From Prevotella sp. tf2-5 (GTDB lineage Bacteria; Bacteroidota; Bacteroidia; Bacteroidales; Bacteroidaceae): a DNA stretch of 63,870 bases. A program made the position numbers and the translations under genes. Position 1 is the stretch's first letter. Every line of letters begins with the position of its first letter. Shown in pieces: positions 25,410 through 34,387 of the stretch. Under the pieces are notes generated by a model, which was given only the letters and a program-made list of their open reading frames with translations, ran no database searches and was not told the origin of the DNA. The stretch spans positions 1 through 63,870 of the forward strand of contig NZ_FOWK01000011.1 of NCBI RefSeq assembly GCF_900115435.1. Reading direction: 5' to 3'.

Positions 25410-26275
25410 TAGCTGAAGATAATCGTTTTGTTCTTATAGGTCAATATCTTACGCTGGATGTGCTTGGAGACGGCATGTGACAAGACAATTTTCTCCAAGT
25501 CCTTACCTTTCAGTACCAGACTCTCTGGCGTATCCTTGTGAGTGATACGAGTGACATCCTGTTCGATAATTGGTCCTGCATCCAGTTCTGCCGTCACATA
25601 ATGGCTGGTAGCTCCAATGATCTTGACACCACGTTCCCATGCCTGATGATAGGGCTTGGCTCCCACAAAAGCTGGAAGGAAAGAGTGGTGGATATTGATG
25701 ATATGATTGGGATAGGCAGCAATCATCTCGTCACTGATGATCTGCATATAACGGGCAAGGACGATGAAAGTCACCTGGTTTTTCTTAAGCAGTTCCATCT
25801 CAGCAGCTTCTACCTCTGCCTTGTTAGAATGGTCTTTCTTGATGCTAAAGACATAGTAGGGGATGTCAAACTGCTCAGCAACATATCTTAGATCTTCATG
25901 GTTGCTGACGATACAAGGAATGTCGATTTCCCATTCCCCTGCTTTCCAACGTGCCAGTAAGTCATAGAGACAATGACTCATCTTCGATACGAAAATTGCC
26001 ATACGAGGGCGTTTGTCACTGAAATACAACTTACATGTCATCTGGTAACGCTGAGCATAAAGTGTATTGATATATTCTTGTATCTTCTCCTGAGGAATCA
26101 GGAAATTCTCCAGTTCCCATTCGATACGCATGAAAAACATGCCGTCCTGTTTGTCTACATACTGGTCGAGGTATACGATATTCCCTTGATTATCAGTAAT
26201 AAAGCGAGTTACTTCTGAGATGATACCCTGTTGGTCGGGACAGTGCAGAAGCAATATTGCTGTTGGTTTCTTCAT
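25409..26275 (-). CDS. purU: Formyltetrahydrofolate deformylase
   Basis: A 288-residue protein that hydrolyses 10-formyl-THF to formate and THF, balancing one-carbon pools for purine and histidine synthesis. It has an N-terminal ACT domain (DQQGIISEVTRFI, residues 14-26) and a formyltransferase-like core with NIHHSFLPAFVGAKPYHQA and GATSHYVTAELDAGPIIEQD. First gene of the operon, with its own promoter. Its pairing with his genes fits shared folate and purine metabolism. Confidence 0.94.
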   Translation of the reverse strand: MKKPTAILLLHCPDQQGIISEVTRFITDNQGNIVYLDQYVDKQDGMFFMRIEWELENFLIPQEKIQEYINTLYAQRYQMTCKLYFSDKRPRMAIFVSKMSHCLYDLLARWKAGEWEIDIPCIVSNHEDLRYVAEQFDIPYYVFSIKKDHSNKAEVEAAEMELLKKNQVTFIVLARYMQIISDEMIAAYPNHIINIHHSFLPAFVGAKPYHQAWERGVKIIGATSHYVTAELDAGPIIEQDVTRITHKDTPESLVLKGKDLEKIVLSHAVSKHIQRKILTYKNKTIIFS

Positions 26276-26310
26276 TGTCTTTATTTAGTCCTAATTATTA
26301 ATTTGACGTG

Positions 26311-26342
26311 CAAAATTACTAAATAAATCTCACATTACCAAA
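26311..26342 (-). promoter_or_regulatory. Promoter of the purU-his-lys operon
   Basis: Minus-strand TTTG at 26339-26342, 20-bp spacer, TAATTTTG at 26311-26318. This is the only clear promoter I see for the 12-kb gene run down to 14069. Confidence 0.75.
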
Positions 26343-26374
26343 GGTAATGGGAAAAAATACGATAAAAGGACAAG

Positions 26375-26400
26375 AATCCTCATAAACTATGATGAGGATT
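26375..26400 (-). terminator. Terminator after the phosphoglycolate phosphatase gene
   Basis: Stem 26375-26383 with 26392-26400 (AATCCTCAT/ATGAGGATT), 8-nt loop, followed on the minus strand by CTTGTCCTTTT. It lies directly after the stop at 26402-26404. Confidence 0.65.
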
Positions 26401-26401
26401 T

Positions 26402-27064
26402 CTATTTTATTATCAGATCCAAAGGGGTCTCTATAAAATCAGTTGCGCCATGAGCTTCCAGGAACTGGCGGTCACGGAATCCCCAAAGTACGCTTATGCA
26501 AGGTAGTCCCGCATTGTGAGCCGTTTGGATATCCACCTCACTATCACCTATGTAGACTGCTGAGAGATGGGAGGAATAGGGAGAAGGGTACCCTAATTGA
26601 CGCAATGCCTCATAGACCAAATCCGGGGCAGGTTTTTTACGGATACCACTCTCTTCATGTTCGCCAACCGCCACGTCAACCTCTGGAAAGAAATGACGGA
26701 TGAGTTCTTGGGTGGCTGCCATCATCTTGTTGCTTACTACTGCCAACTGACATCCATTTGACTTAAGATGATGTAATAATTCAGGAATATGATCGTAAGG
26801 ACGAGTCGTATCAAGGGAATGTGCCATATAATACTGCCGGAAAGTTGCGAAGACATCCTCAAATTGTGGATGGTGGGCTCCTTCTGGAATTGCACGTTCC
26901 ATCAGCAGCCGTACGCCATTGCCGACAAAGCGGCGAATATCGTCAAGAGAATGCTCAGGCATACCATATTGTCGAAGGGCATAATTAACTGCGGATGCCA
27001 GGTCTTGAAGCGTGTCTAATAAGGTGCCGTCGAGGTCAAAGATATAGATATTGAATGTTTTCAT
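26402..27064 (-). CDS. gph: HAD-family phosphatase, phosphoglycolate phosphatase type
   Basis: A 220-residue HAD hydrolase with motif I IFDLDGTLLDT (nucleophile Asp near residue 9), motif II VVSNK, motif III Lys in KKPAPDLVYEAL and motif IV GDSEVDIQTAHNAG. The cap domain is of the helical C1 type. The likely substrate is 2-phosphoglycolate, but related sugar phosphatases share these motifs. Its ATG lies 4 bp from the end of a -7 element, so the mRNA may be leaderless. Divergent from rnpB. Confidence 0.85.
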   Translation of the reverse strand: MKTFNIYIFDLDGTLLDTLQDLASAVNYALRQYGMPEHSLDDIRRFVGNGVRLLMERAIPEGAHHPQFEDVFATFRQYYMAHSLDTTRPYDHIPELLHHLKSNGCQLAVVSNKMMAATQELIRHFFPEVDVAVGEHEESGIRKKPAPDLVYEALRQLGYPSPYSSHLSAVYIGDSEVDIQTAHNAGLPCISVLWGFRDRQFLEAHGATDFIETPLDLIIK

Positions 27065-27068
27065 GATG

Positions 27069-27076
27069 CAAAATTA
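27069..27076 (-). promoter_or_regulatory. -7 element of the gph promoter
   Basis: Minus-strand TAATTTTG ending 4 bp before the gph ATG (27062-27064). No good TTTG is seen 19-20 bp upstream, so the -33 part is weak. Confidence 0.45.
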
Positions 27077-27084
27077 CAAAAAAA

Positions 27085-27116
27085 TTTGCTATTTCACCTA
27101 ATTTCTATTAACTTTG
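27085..27116 (+). promoter_or_regulatory. rnpB promoter
   Basis: TTTG at 27085-27088, 20-bp spacer and TAACTTTG at 27109-27116, placing the RNA 5' end near 27122. Confidence 0.8.
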
Positions 27117-27121
27117 CAAAC

Positions 27122-27504
27122 AGAAAGCAGTGCCTTGGCTTGTCGCTGGTGTCAACAGCCGTATAGGTTGAACACGAGAGGAAAGTCCGGGCAGCAAAGG
27201 GCACCCCACTTCTGAAAATGGAAGCAGCTGGTGACAGTTGGTGTCGGGAGAAGAAAATAACCGCCCGCAAGGGTAAGGGTGAGAAGGTGGTGTAAGAGAC
27301 CACCAGCCACTGGGTGATCAGTGGGCTGTTCTATCTGGGGGCTGCAAGTTCATGTAAACCATCGTCTGAGGGCTGCCCGTCCGAGTAATACGATGGAGGG
27401 TAGAATGCTAGAGCCGCAGGGTGACTTGCGGAGTAGATAAATGACAGGCTCCTTCCTGTATGGGAAGAGACAGAACCCGGCTTACAGAGGCAGTGCTTTT
27501 TTTT
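27122..27504 (+). ncRNA. rnpB: RNase P RNA (class A)
   Basis: The RNA component that cleaves 5' leaders from pre-tRNAs. Conserved segments appear in the right order: GAGGAAAGTCCGGGC near 27177, the AGAGACCACC-type region near 27296, AGAATGCTAGAGCC near 27401, TAGATAAATGACAGGC near 27435 and GACAGAACCCGGCTTACAG near 27470. The ends pair as helix P1: 27126-27135 (AGCAGTGCCT) with AGGCAGTGCT at 27488-27497, with one mismatch. A T-run follows at 27497-27504. About 380 nt, as expected for Bacteroidetes. Confidence 0.95.
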
Positions 27505-27517
27505 AAAAGAGAAGACT

Positions 27518-28861
27518 ATGGCAGACATTATAAGAAAGATCACGTATTTTTTTGAGACAGGTATGTGGAGGATTACCAAGAACGAGGTGTCCCCTGTCAC
27601 ATTCCTGATGGTGGAAATCCTGAAAAAATTAGTGATAGCCATCCGTTTCTTTATCTCAAAGAGAGTGATGACCAGGGCTGCCGCCCTCACTTATAGCACA
27701 TTGCTCGCAATTGTACCGATTGTGGCTGTTGTCTTTGCCATTGCCCGTGGCTTTGGATATAGTAAATATATCGAGATATGGTTCAGGGACGCATTTAAGT
27801 CACAGCCTCAGGCTGCAGACACCATCATCGGTTTCGTAAATAGTTACCTGGTCCATACTAAGAGTGGTATTTTCCTGGGAGTGGGTCTGTTGTTCATGCT
27901 TTATACAGTACTGATGCTGGTAAGTAATGTGGAAGATGCCTTCAATGAAATATGGCAAGTGACAAAACCTCGCAGTATCTTTCGTACGTTCACGGATTAT
28001 ATGGCGATGTTTTTCTGCTTTCCCATCATCATCGTTGTAACCTCAGGTATCTCTATCTTTATGGCGACGATTGCGGACTCCATGCCAAACTATTTGATGC
28101 TTGGTCCTGTTATCCGCTTCCTCATAGACTTGAGCCCTTATGTGCTGATGTCCTTGTTGTTTATCGTCCTCTACACCTTTATGCCCAACACCCATGTGAA
28201 GGCAAAACATGTGATCATACCTGGTATCCTGGCTGGTATCGCCATGCAAGGACTGCAGTTCTTTTATATTCACTCTCAGATGTTCCTCTCTGGCTATAAC
28301 GCCATCTACGGGTCGTTTGCAGCCCTCCCGTTGTTTATGCTCTGGGTACAGATCTCATGGACTATCTGTTTGTTTGGCGCAGAGCTTTGTTATGCGAACC
28401 AATATTTGGATTATTACGATTTTGACGCTAATACCAACGAGATCAGTTATCGCTATCGAGTCATGATGTGTGCCCTGCTGATGAGTTGTATCTGCCGACG
28501 TTTCGCAGAGGGAGGAAAACCCTATTCTGCCTCACATCTTCGCTATGAGACGGGAATCCCTATTCGTATTGTCAACGACCTGTTGGTGGAATTGATGAAT
28601 GCGGAGCTAATAGTGGAACTCACTAGTGATGAGAAGGGTGAAACTTCCCGGTTTCTGCCAGCAGAGGATATTAACAACCTTACGTTAGGGACGATGATTG
28701 ACCGCATACAGTCCTATGGACAGTGGAAATTGAATTTAGATCTGGCTGGACAGTTTTCTGAGAAATGGGGAAAAGCGATGGAACTTCGTTCCAATTACCT
28801 CCATGCCCTACGGGATATCAAGTTGCAAGACTTGCGTCCCCTTATACAAACTTCTGAATAA
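27518..28861 (+). CDS. YihY/BrkB family membrane protein
   Basis: A 447-residue protein. Residues about 45-290 hold six membrane helices typical of YihY/BrkB (once misnamed RNase BN), with ALTYSTLLAIVPIVAVVFA and GYNAIYGSFAALPLFMLWVQ. The C-terminal 150 residues are soluble and helical with a winged-helix look (YETGIPIRIVNDLLVELMNAE), as seen in Bacteroidetes members. Function unknown; a transport or envelope role is assumed for the family. It follows rnpB by 13 bp and overlaps the convergent recQ by 20 nt. Confidence 0.85.
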   Translation: MADIIRKITYFFETGMWRITKNEVSPVTFLMVEILKKLVIAIRFFISKRVMTRAAALTYSTLLAIVPIVAVVFAIARGFGYSKYIEIWFRDAFKSQPQAADTIIGFVNSYLVHTKSGIFLGVGLLFMLYTVLMLVSNVEDAFNEIWQVTKPRSIFRTFTDYMAMFFCFPIIIVVTSGISIFMATIADSMPNYLMLGPVIRFLIDLSPYVLMSLLFIVLYTFMPNTHVKAKHVIIPGILAGIAMQGLQFFYIHSQMFLSGYNAIYGSFAALPLFMLWVQISWTICLFGAELCYANQYLDYYDFDANTNEISYRYRVMMCALLMSCICRRFAEGGKPYSASHLRYETGIPIRIVNDLLVELMNAELIVELTSDEKGETSRFLPAEDINNLTLGTMIDRIQSYGQWKLNLDLAGQFSEKWGKAMELRSNYLHALRDIKLQDLRPLIQTSE

Positions 28862-30665
28862 GGGCAATAAAGCGAAGTCCGTATTTCTGCTTCTTGAATT
28901 CCCCTATACCTTGTATGTAACCAAATGTCTCTAGTGTGGTAGGCTTAATCATTGCAAGGGAGTGCAACACCTTGTCGCTGAAGACAATATAGGGTGGGAA
29001 GTTCTCTTCGTCAGCACACTGTCGGCGAAGCGTACGAAGTGCCTCGAAAAGTTGTTTGTCCTCCACACCTGTCGTTTCCGGCAGACCAGGGATTGTTATC
29101 GTGGGAATCTGTAAATGCAGCCTACGTTTGGGCTTGAGTGTTTCTTTTACAGTATGATCTAACTCACATAACTCAGCCCGCTTCCTCCCATATAGGATGT
29201 CATAGCCGCTGTCTGTGATCTTCACGATATTACTTTGGTCGTAGGCAATCTCAATGAATCCCATCTGCAACATCTGTAATAGATAGTCTTGCCAGTCGTT
29301 GGTGGACAATGCCTTGCCGACGCCAAAAGTTTTCAATTGATTATATCCCTTCCGTCTGACAGTAGGGGAAGCTATTCCTTTAAGAATCTCTACAATTGTT
29401 GCCGTTCGTATGCTCTCATCAGTACGTTTGACTGCACTTAGAGCCATTTGGATATATTCCGTACCGTCAAAACGATGTGGTGGATTCTCGCATACATCAC
29501 AATTGTCACAATCGTAATCACGTTGCTCTCCGAAATAATTTAACAAAATACGACGCCGGCAAACATTTGATTCCGCATATTTCCGCATTTGATGAAGTTT
29601 GTCGAGATTGATCTCTTTCTGACCACTATCCTTGGCGAATTGCGACAACTGGACAACATCCGCAAGAGAGTAGAACAGGATCGTGTCAGCAGGGGCTCCG
29701 TCACGCCCGGCACGACCGATTTCTTGATAAAAACTCTCAATGCTTTTTGGCAGGTTATAATGAATCACCCAACGCACATTACTTTTGTCTATTCCCATAC
29801 CAAAAGCGATGGTCGCACAGATGACCTGTACGTCATCACGCTGAAACCTCAGTTGGGCAACATCCCTGTCGTGTTGTGTAAGTCCGGCATGATATATAGA
29901 ACAACGTATTCCTTTTTCACTCAGAAATTTAGCTATTTTCTCTGTAGTTTTTCTACTAAGACAATATATGATACCACTCTCTAAGGGACGTGCTTTGATG
30001 AAGTTTAAAATGTAATTGTCTTTTTCCTTAGTGGCGTACCCTCGCTTGACTGTAAGACTGAGGTTGGGACGATCGAAACTAGAGATAAATATCTGAGGGT
30101 CCTGTAGTTGAAGTTGTGTGATAATATCATTCCGCGTAATCTTATCAGCGGTAGCCGTCAATGCTACGATAGGAACTTGAGGAAACTCTTGGTGAAGGAT
30201 GTTCAACTGTGTATACTCAGGACGGAAGTCATGTCCCCACTGACTAATACAATGGGCTTCATCAATGGCAAACAAAGATATGTTCATGTTTCTTAACAAA
30301 AACATGGATTCTGCCAATAATTTCTCAGGAGAAATGTAGAGTAATTTCAGTGTTCCGTCAAGACATTTCCTTCTGACGACCGTGTCAGCACTGAAATCAT
30401 TACCACTATTTAATGCGGCAGCCTCAATTCCATTGATCCTCAAACTCTCCACTTGGTCTTTCATCAGACTGATTAATGGAGAAATGATAACAGCGGTACC
30501 CTGCATGGCTATTGCGGGAATCTGATAACATAGACTTTTACCACCTCCTGTTGGCATCAAGACAAGACAATCACGTTTTTGCAGAACAGTGTTGATAATT
30601 TCCTCCTGATTTGAGCGAAAGGAATCATAGCCGAAATAGCTTTTTAGAATCGTTTTTGGGTCCAT
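28842..30665 (-). CDS. recQ: ATP-dependent DNA helicase RecQ
   Basis: A 607-residue 3'-5' helicase for recombination and fork repair. The start is ATG 30665 (MDPKTILKSYFGY); the upstream extension runs into the -7 element at 30683-30690. Walker A MPTGGGKSLCYQIPA, DEAH box IDEAHCISQWGHDF, RecQ zinc-binding cysteines in CRRRILLNYFGEQRDYDCDNC and a C-terminal HRDC domain (FEALRTLRRQCADEENFPPY) are present. Complete in length and motifs. Confidence 0.95.
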   Translation of the reverse strand: MDPKTILKSYFGYDSFRSNQEEIINTVLQKRDCLVLMPTGGGKSLCYQIPAIAMQGTAVIISPLISLMKDQVESLRINGIEAAALNSGNDFSADTVVRRKCLDGTLKLLYISPEKLLAESMFLLRNMNISLFAIDEAHCISQWGHDFRPEYTQLNILHQEFPQVPIVALTATADKITRNDIITQLQLQDPQIFISSFDRPNLSLTVKRGYATKEKDNYILNFIKARPLESGIIYCLSRKTTEKIAKFLSEKGIRCSIYHAGLTQHDRDVAQLRFQRDDVQVICATIAFGMGIDKSNVRWVIHYNLPKSIESFYQEIGRAGRDGAPADTILFYSLADVVQLSQFAKDSGQKEINLDKLHQMRKYAESNVCRRRILLNYFGEQRDYDCDNCDVCENPPHRFDGTEYIQMALSAVKRTDESIRTATIVEILKGIASPTVRRKGYNQLKTFGVGKALSTNDWQDYLLQMLQMGFIEIAYDQSNIVKITDSGYDILYGRKRAELCELDHTVKETLKPKRRLHLQIPTITIPGLPETTGVEDKQLFEALRTLRRQCADEENFPPYIVFSDKVLHSLAMIKPTTLETFGYIQGIGEFKKQKYGLRFIALIQKFV

Positions 30666-30744
30666 TTTTGTTGTTTTGGGAACAAAATTAATAAATATTT
30701 TCAAAAAAACTGTTGAGAAATTGTGTAATATTGATTTTTTTTAC

Positions 30745-30752
30745 TATATTTG
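30745..30752 (+). promoter_or_regulatory. -7 element of the AraC/DPP III operon promoter
   Basis: TATATTTG, 45 bp upstream of the regulator start, with only a partial -33 (ATTG at 30720-30723, 21 bp upstream). Confidence 0.5.
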
Positions 30753-30797
30753 CAGTGTAAAAACAAAATAATCACTCTGTTACAATTAATTACTCGT

Positions 30798-31268
30798 ATG
30801 GCAAAGTATAATATTTCTGAAAGGAAGGAAAAGGAAGCAGCGTATAGGACGCTGGTTAATCCTCAACTCATGGACAACCTGAAAGGGCGGATCCTTGACA
30901 TTATTGTCATGCAGAAGAAATACAAAGACAAGGATTATTCTGCTAAAAAGCTGGCAGAGGATCTGGGTACCAACACCCGATACATCTCTGCTGTGGTGAG
31001 TGTTCAGTTTCATATGAACTACACGTCGTTTGTGAACAAGTTCCGCATTGAGGAGGCGATGACCATTATGGTGGACAAGCGCTATCAAGAGCTGACGATG
31101 GAAGAGGTGAGTGACATGGTCGGTTTTGCGAACCGGCAGTCGTTCTATGCCTCTTTTTATAAGTTCATGAACATGACACCTCGTGAGTATCGCATGAAAC
31201 ATTTTGAAAATCATCCTTCTCAAAAGGTTAAACGTACGAAATCTAAAACGAGAAAACAGTATGTTTGA
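30798..31268 (+). CDS. AraC-type helix-turn-helix protein without a ligand domain
   Basis: A 156-residue protein from ATG 30798 (MAKYNISERK). The C-terminal 100 residues form a double helix-turn-helix of the AraC/XylS kind: KKLAEDLGTNTRYISAVV for the first and EVSDMVGFANRQSFYASFYKFMNMTPREYR for the second. No sensor domain is present; the tail is very basic (KVKRTKSKTRK), suggesting extra DNA contacts. It overlaps the peptidase gene by 8 nt, so it may control its own operon. Confidence 0.82.
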   Translation: MAKYNISERKEKEAAYRTLVNPQLMDNLKGRILDIIVMQKKYKDKDYSAKKLAEDLGTNTRYISAVVSVQFHMNYTSFVNKFRIEEAMTIMVDKRYQELTMEEVSDMVGFANRQSFYASFYKFMNMTPREYRMKHFENHPSQKVKRTKSKTRKQYV

Positions 31269-33204
31269 TTATTCTGACGAACGCTTCGCCGACCTTCAAC
31301 TGCTCAGATACCAGTTACCTGGTTTTGAGCAGTTATCTTTGTCACAAAAACGATATATATATGCATTGTCCCAAGCTACCTTATATGGTCGCGACATCAC
31401 TTTTGACCAGTTTGGCAAACATCATCTGCGTATTCGTAAGATGTTGGAGACAATCTATACGACAACAGGTATCGACCATGATACCGACGAATTCAAAGCT
31501 TTGGAGATCTATCTGAAAAGGATATGGTTCTCCAATGGTATCTATCACCATTATGGTTGCGAAAAATTCCAGCCTGGTTTCTCAGAAGACTATCTCAAGG
31601 ATGTCATCAGTCAGATACCTGTTAATAAGTTGCCTTTGAGACAGGATGAGACGATAGAGGCTCTCTGTGAGGAGCTCTTTCCTGTGATCTTTGATCCTGT
31701 AGTGGCTCCCAAACGGGTTAACAAAAATGATGGGGAAGACTTGGTGACAACATCCTCCTGTAACTTCTATCAGGATGTTAGTCAGCAGGAAGCAGAGGAA
31801 TTCTATCAGCGGCAGAAAGAGCAATATCATGGCGAGGAGCCTCCTTCCTTCGGACTGAACTCCACCTTGGTCAAACACAATGGTCAGATATATGAAGAGG
31901 TGTGGCATGTCGGTGGAAGATATACGAAAGCGATAGAAAAAATCGTCTATTGGTTGGAGGAGGCTAAGCGATTCGCTGAGAACAAGCACCAAGAGCGTAT
32001 CATTGACCATTTAGTCAATTATTACCGGACGGGTGATCTGCAGAGTTTTAATACCTATTGTAAAGAATGGGTGAGCGAGCATGAGGGGAGGATAGATTTC
32101 GTAAATGGATTTATTGAGGTCTATGGTGACCCTCTGGGATTGAAAGGATCTTGGGAAGGTATCGTTGAGTACAAAGACCTGGAAGCGACCAAACGTACCC
32201 AGACCATCAGTCAGAACGCCCAATGGTTTGAGGATCATTCACCCGTTGACCCTCGTTTCCGCAAAAAAGAAGTAAAGGGTGTCACCGCCAATGTGATATG
32301 TGCGGCAATGCTGGGAGGCGACGAGTATCCCTCCACCGCTATCGGCATTAATCTTCCTAATGCAGACTGGATAAGGGCAGAGTATGGAAGTAAGAGTATC
32401 ACGATCAGCAATATCACTGACGCTTATAACAAAGCTGCTCACGGTAATGGTTTTAAAGAGGAGTTTGTCATTGACAAGGAAACATTGTTGATGATAGAAA
32501 AATATGGGGATATCTGTGATGACCTCCATACAGACCTGCATGAATGTCTTGGGCATGGAAGCGGTCAGCTGCTGCCTGGTACGGATCCAGATGCTTTGAA
32601 AGCTTACGGCAATACGATAGAAGAGGCACGGGCGGACCTCTTCGGTCTCTATTATATTGCAGACAAGAAACTGGTGGAACTTGGACTGACTCCAGACGAC
32701 GAAGCTTATCAGTCACAATACTACACCTATATTATGAATGGGTTACTGACACAGTTGATTCGTATACAACCCGGTAACCAGATAGAGGAAGCCCACATGA
32801 GGAACCGTGCGTTGATCGCCCATTGGTGTTACGAGAACGGGGACACCATATCCTTAGTAAAAAAAGACGGTAAAACCTTTGTGAGAATTCGTGATTATCG
32901 TGAGCTACGCCAGTTGTTCGCGACACTCCTGGCAGAGATACAACGCATAAAAAGCGAGGGAGATTACGAAGCGGCACGTCAGTTGGTGGAGCGATATGCG
33001 GTCAATATTGACCCTGTTATCCATCAGGAGATACTGGAACGTTATCAACGTCTGAACCTGGCACCCTATAAAGGTTTTATCAATCCCAAATTGATACCGG
33101 TGAGGGATGCCTTCGGTAATATCACAGATATAAAAGTCGACTACACGGAAGGATATGCAGAGCAGATGCTACGCTATAGTACAGAGTATGGTACATTGAT
33201 ATGA
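31261..33204 (+). CDS. Dipeptidyl-peptidase III (M49)
   Basis: A 647-residue zinc exopeptidase that removes dipeptides from the N-terminus of short peptides. Both family signatures are intact: HECLGH at residues 427-432 and EEARAD at 454-459. The HECLGH form and size match the Bacteroides enzyme. No signal peptide is seen from ATG 31261, so a cytoplasmic role in peptide recycling is likely; the frame is open further upstream but that part overlaps the AraC gene. Confidence 0.93.
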   Translation: MFDYSDERFADLQLLRYQLPGFEQLSLSQKRYIYALSQATLYGRDITFDQFGKHHLRIRKMLETIYTTTGIDHDTDEFKALEIYLKRIWFSNGIYHHYGCEKFQPGFSEDYLKDVISQIPVNKLPLRQDETIEALCEELFPVIFDPVVAPKRVNKNDGEDLVTTSSCNFYQDVSQQEAEEFYQRQKEQYHGEEPPSFGLNSTLVKHNGQIYEEVWHVGGRYTKAIEKIVYWLEEAKRFAENKHQERIIDHLVNYYRTGDLQSFNTYCKEWVSEHEGRIDFVNGFIEVYGDPLGLKGSWEGIVEYKDLEATKRTQTISQNAQWFEDHSPVDPRFRKKEVKGVTANVICAAMLGGDEYPSTAIGINLPNADWIRAEYGSKSITISNITDAYNKAAHGNGFKEEFVIDKETLLMIEKYGDICDDLHTDLHECLGHGSGQLLPGTDPDALKAYGNTIEEARADLFGLYYIADKKLVELGLTPDDEAYQSQYYTYIMNGLLTQLIRIQPGNQIEEAHMRNRALIAHWCYENGDTISLVKKDGKTFVRIRDYRELRQLFATLLAEIQRIKSEGDYEAARQLVERYAVNIDPVIHQEILERYQRLNLAPYKGFINPKLIPVRDAFGNITDIKVDYTEGYAEQMLRYSTEYGTLI

Positions 33205-33821
33205 GAGAGAACATTCAAGAGCAAGTCAAGGAGATCAAACAGTCTTTCCGCCTGCTGATGGACGGTCAAACGGCACAGTCCATGCGCGAGAAAGGAGTTG
33301 AGTACAAACTTAACTGGGGGGCTGCGATACCCATGCTTCAGGAGAAAGCAAGGGAGATAGGGAAAGATTATGATCTTGCCATAGAACTCTGGAAAGCGGA
33401 TGTGCGGGAATGTAAGATCCTCGCTACGATGATTATGCCGGCAGAGAAAATGCTGCCGGAAATTGTAGACATCTGGATGGAACAGACCATCTCACAGGAG
33501 ATAGCGGAGCAGGCAGCTTTTAATCTATATCAGTATCTTCCCTTTGCCGCAGAGAAAGCTTTCCAATGGATGGCATCCGAGAAAGAGTTATATCAATTAT
33601 GTGGGTTCCATATACTGACTCGTTTGTTTATGAATAAGCAGAAACCTAACGAGAGAGGGATCAATGAGTTCATTGACCAGGCATTGGCAGCTTTGCAAAG
33701 TCCCGCTATAAGTGTGAGGAAAGCCGCCATGCAGTGTATGATACGCTTTGCGGAACTGGGACTCGTTTATGAGCGAATGGCTAAAAGTGCGCTTAAAAGT
33801 CTTAATTTAGAACTTTTTTAA
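33201..33821 (+). CDS. AlkD-like DNA alkylation repair / HEAT-repeat protein
   Basis: A 206-residue all-helical protein. The pattern LRxxAxxMREKGVEYKLNWGAAIPMLQEKAREIG...LAxELWKADVRECKILATMI is that of the AlkD glycosylase family (HEAT-like repeats), which removes bulky alkylated bases. The segment ELWKADVRECKIL corresponds to the catalytic W/D/R region. It overlaps the DPP III stop by 4 nt. It may be a non-catalytic relative; the DNA repair role is inferred. Confidence 0.65.
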   Translation: MRENIQEQVKEIKQSFRLLMDGQTAQSMREKGVEYKLNWGAAIPMLQEKAREIGKDYDLAIELWKADVRECKILATMIMPAEKMLPEIVDIWMEQTISQEIAEQAAFNLYQYLPFAAEKAFQWMASEKELYQLCGFHILTRLFMNKQKPNERGINEFIDQALAALQSPAISVRKAAMQCMIRFAELGLVYERMAKSALKSLNLELF

Positions 33822-33853
33822 ATTATTAATTCCTTTTTCTGAATAAAATATTG

Positions 33854-33861
33854 TAATTTTG
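33854..33861 (+). promoter_or_regulatory. -7 element of the fur-purA-hisS operon promoter
   Basis: TAATTTTG, 25 bp upstream of the Fur-family start; the -33 region is only T-rich. Confidence 0.5.
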
Positions 33862-33886
33862 TGCGGTTTTAGGTATTAATGTATTT

Positions 33887-34387
33887 ATGAAAGAAAGCGT
33901 AAGGACAATAGTCAGACAGATTCTGACGAATTATCTGGAGATGAATAATCACCGGAAAACGCCTGAGCGATATGCCATACTAGATGCGATTTATGATATA
34001 AACGGTCATTTTACCCTTGAGCAACTTAGTGATAATCTCGCCAAGGAGAATAAGTTTCCAGTCAGTCGTGCCACTCTTTATAATACATTGAAATTATTTA
34101 TGGAGTTACGATTGGTGATACGCCACCGTTTTCAAGGACAAACGAAATATGAGGCATGCTATGACAACAACAGTCATAGTCACCAGATATGCACCGTTTG
34201 TGGAAAAGTGACAGAGATAAAATCCCCACAGATATCTGAGACCATAGACAACATGCATCTGAAGCGTTTCCGCAAGGATGGCTATTCTCTGTATATCTAT
34301 GGTATCTGCAGTACCTGTCAGGCTAAGATAACAAAGTGGAAAAGTAAGGAGAAAAATACAAAAACTCAAAATAAGAACAAAGAATGA
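33887..34387 (+). CDS. Fur-family transcriptional regulator
   Basis: A 166-residue Fur/PerR-type protein: N-terminal winged helix (RKTPERYAILDAIYDINGHFTLEQL...PVSRATLYNTLKLFMELRLV) and C-terminal metal domain with YEACYDNNSHSHQICTVCGK and the second pair CSTC. The four CxxC cysteines form the structural zinc site; HSHQ would be part of the regulatory metal site. Whether it senses iron, peroxide or zinc cannot be told. The very polar tail (KSKEKNTKTQNKNKE) overlaps purA by 4 nt. Confidence 0.88.
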   Translation: MKESVRTIVRQILTNYLEMNNHRKTPERYAILDAIYDINGHFTLEQLSDNLAKENKFPVSRATLYNTLKLFMELRLVIRHRFQGQTKYEACYDNNSHSHQICTVCGKVTEIKSPQISETIDNMHLKRFRKDGYSLYIYGICSTCQAKITKWKSKEKNTKTQNKNKE

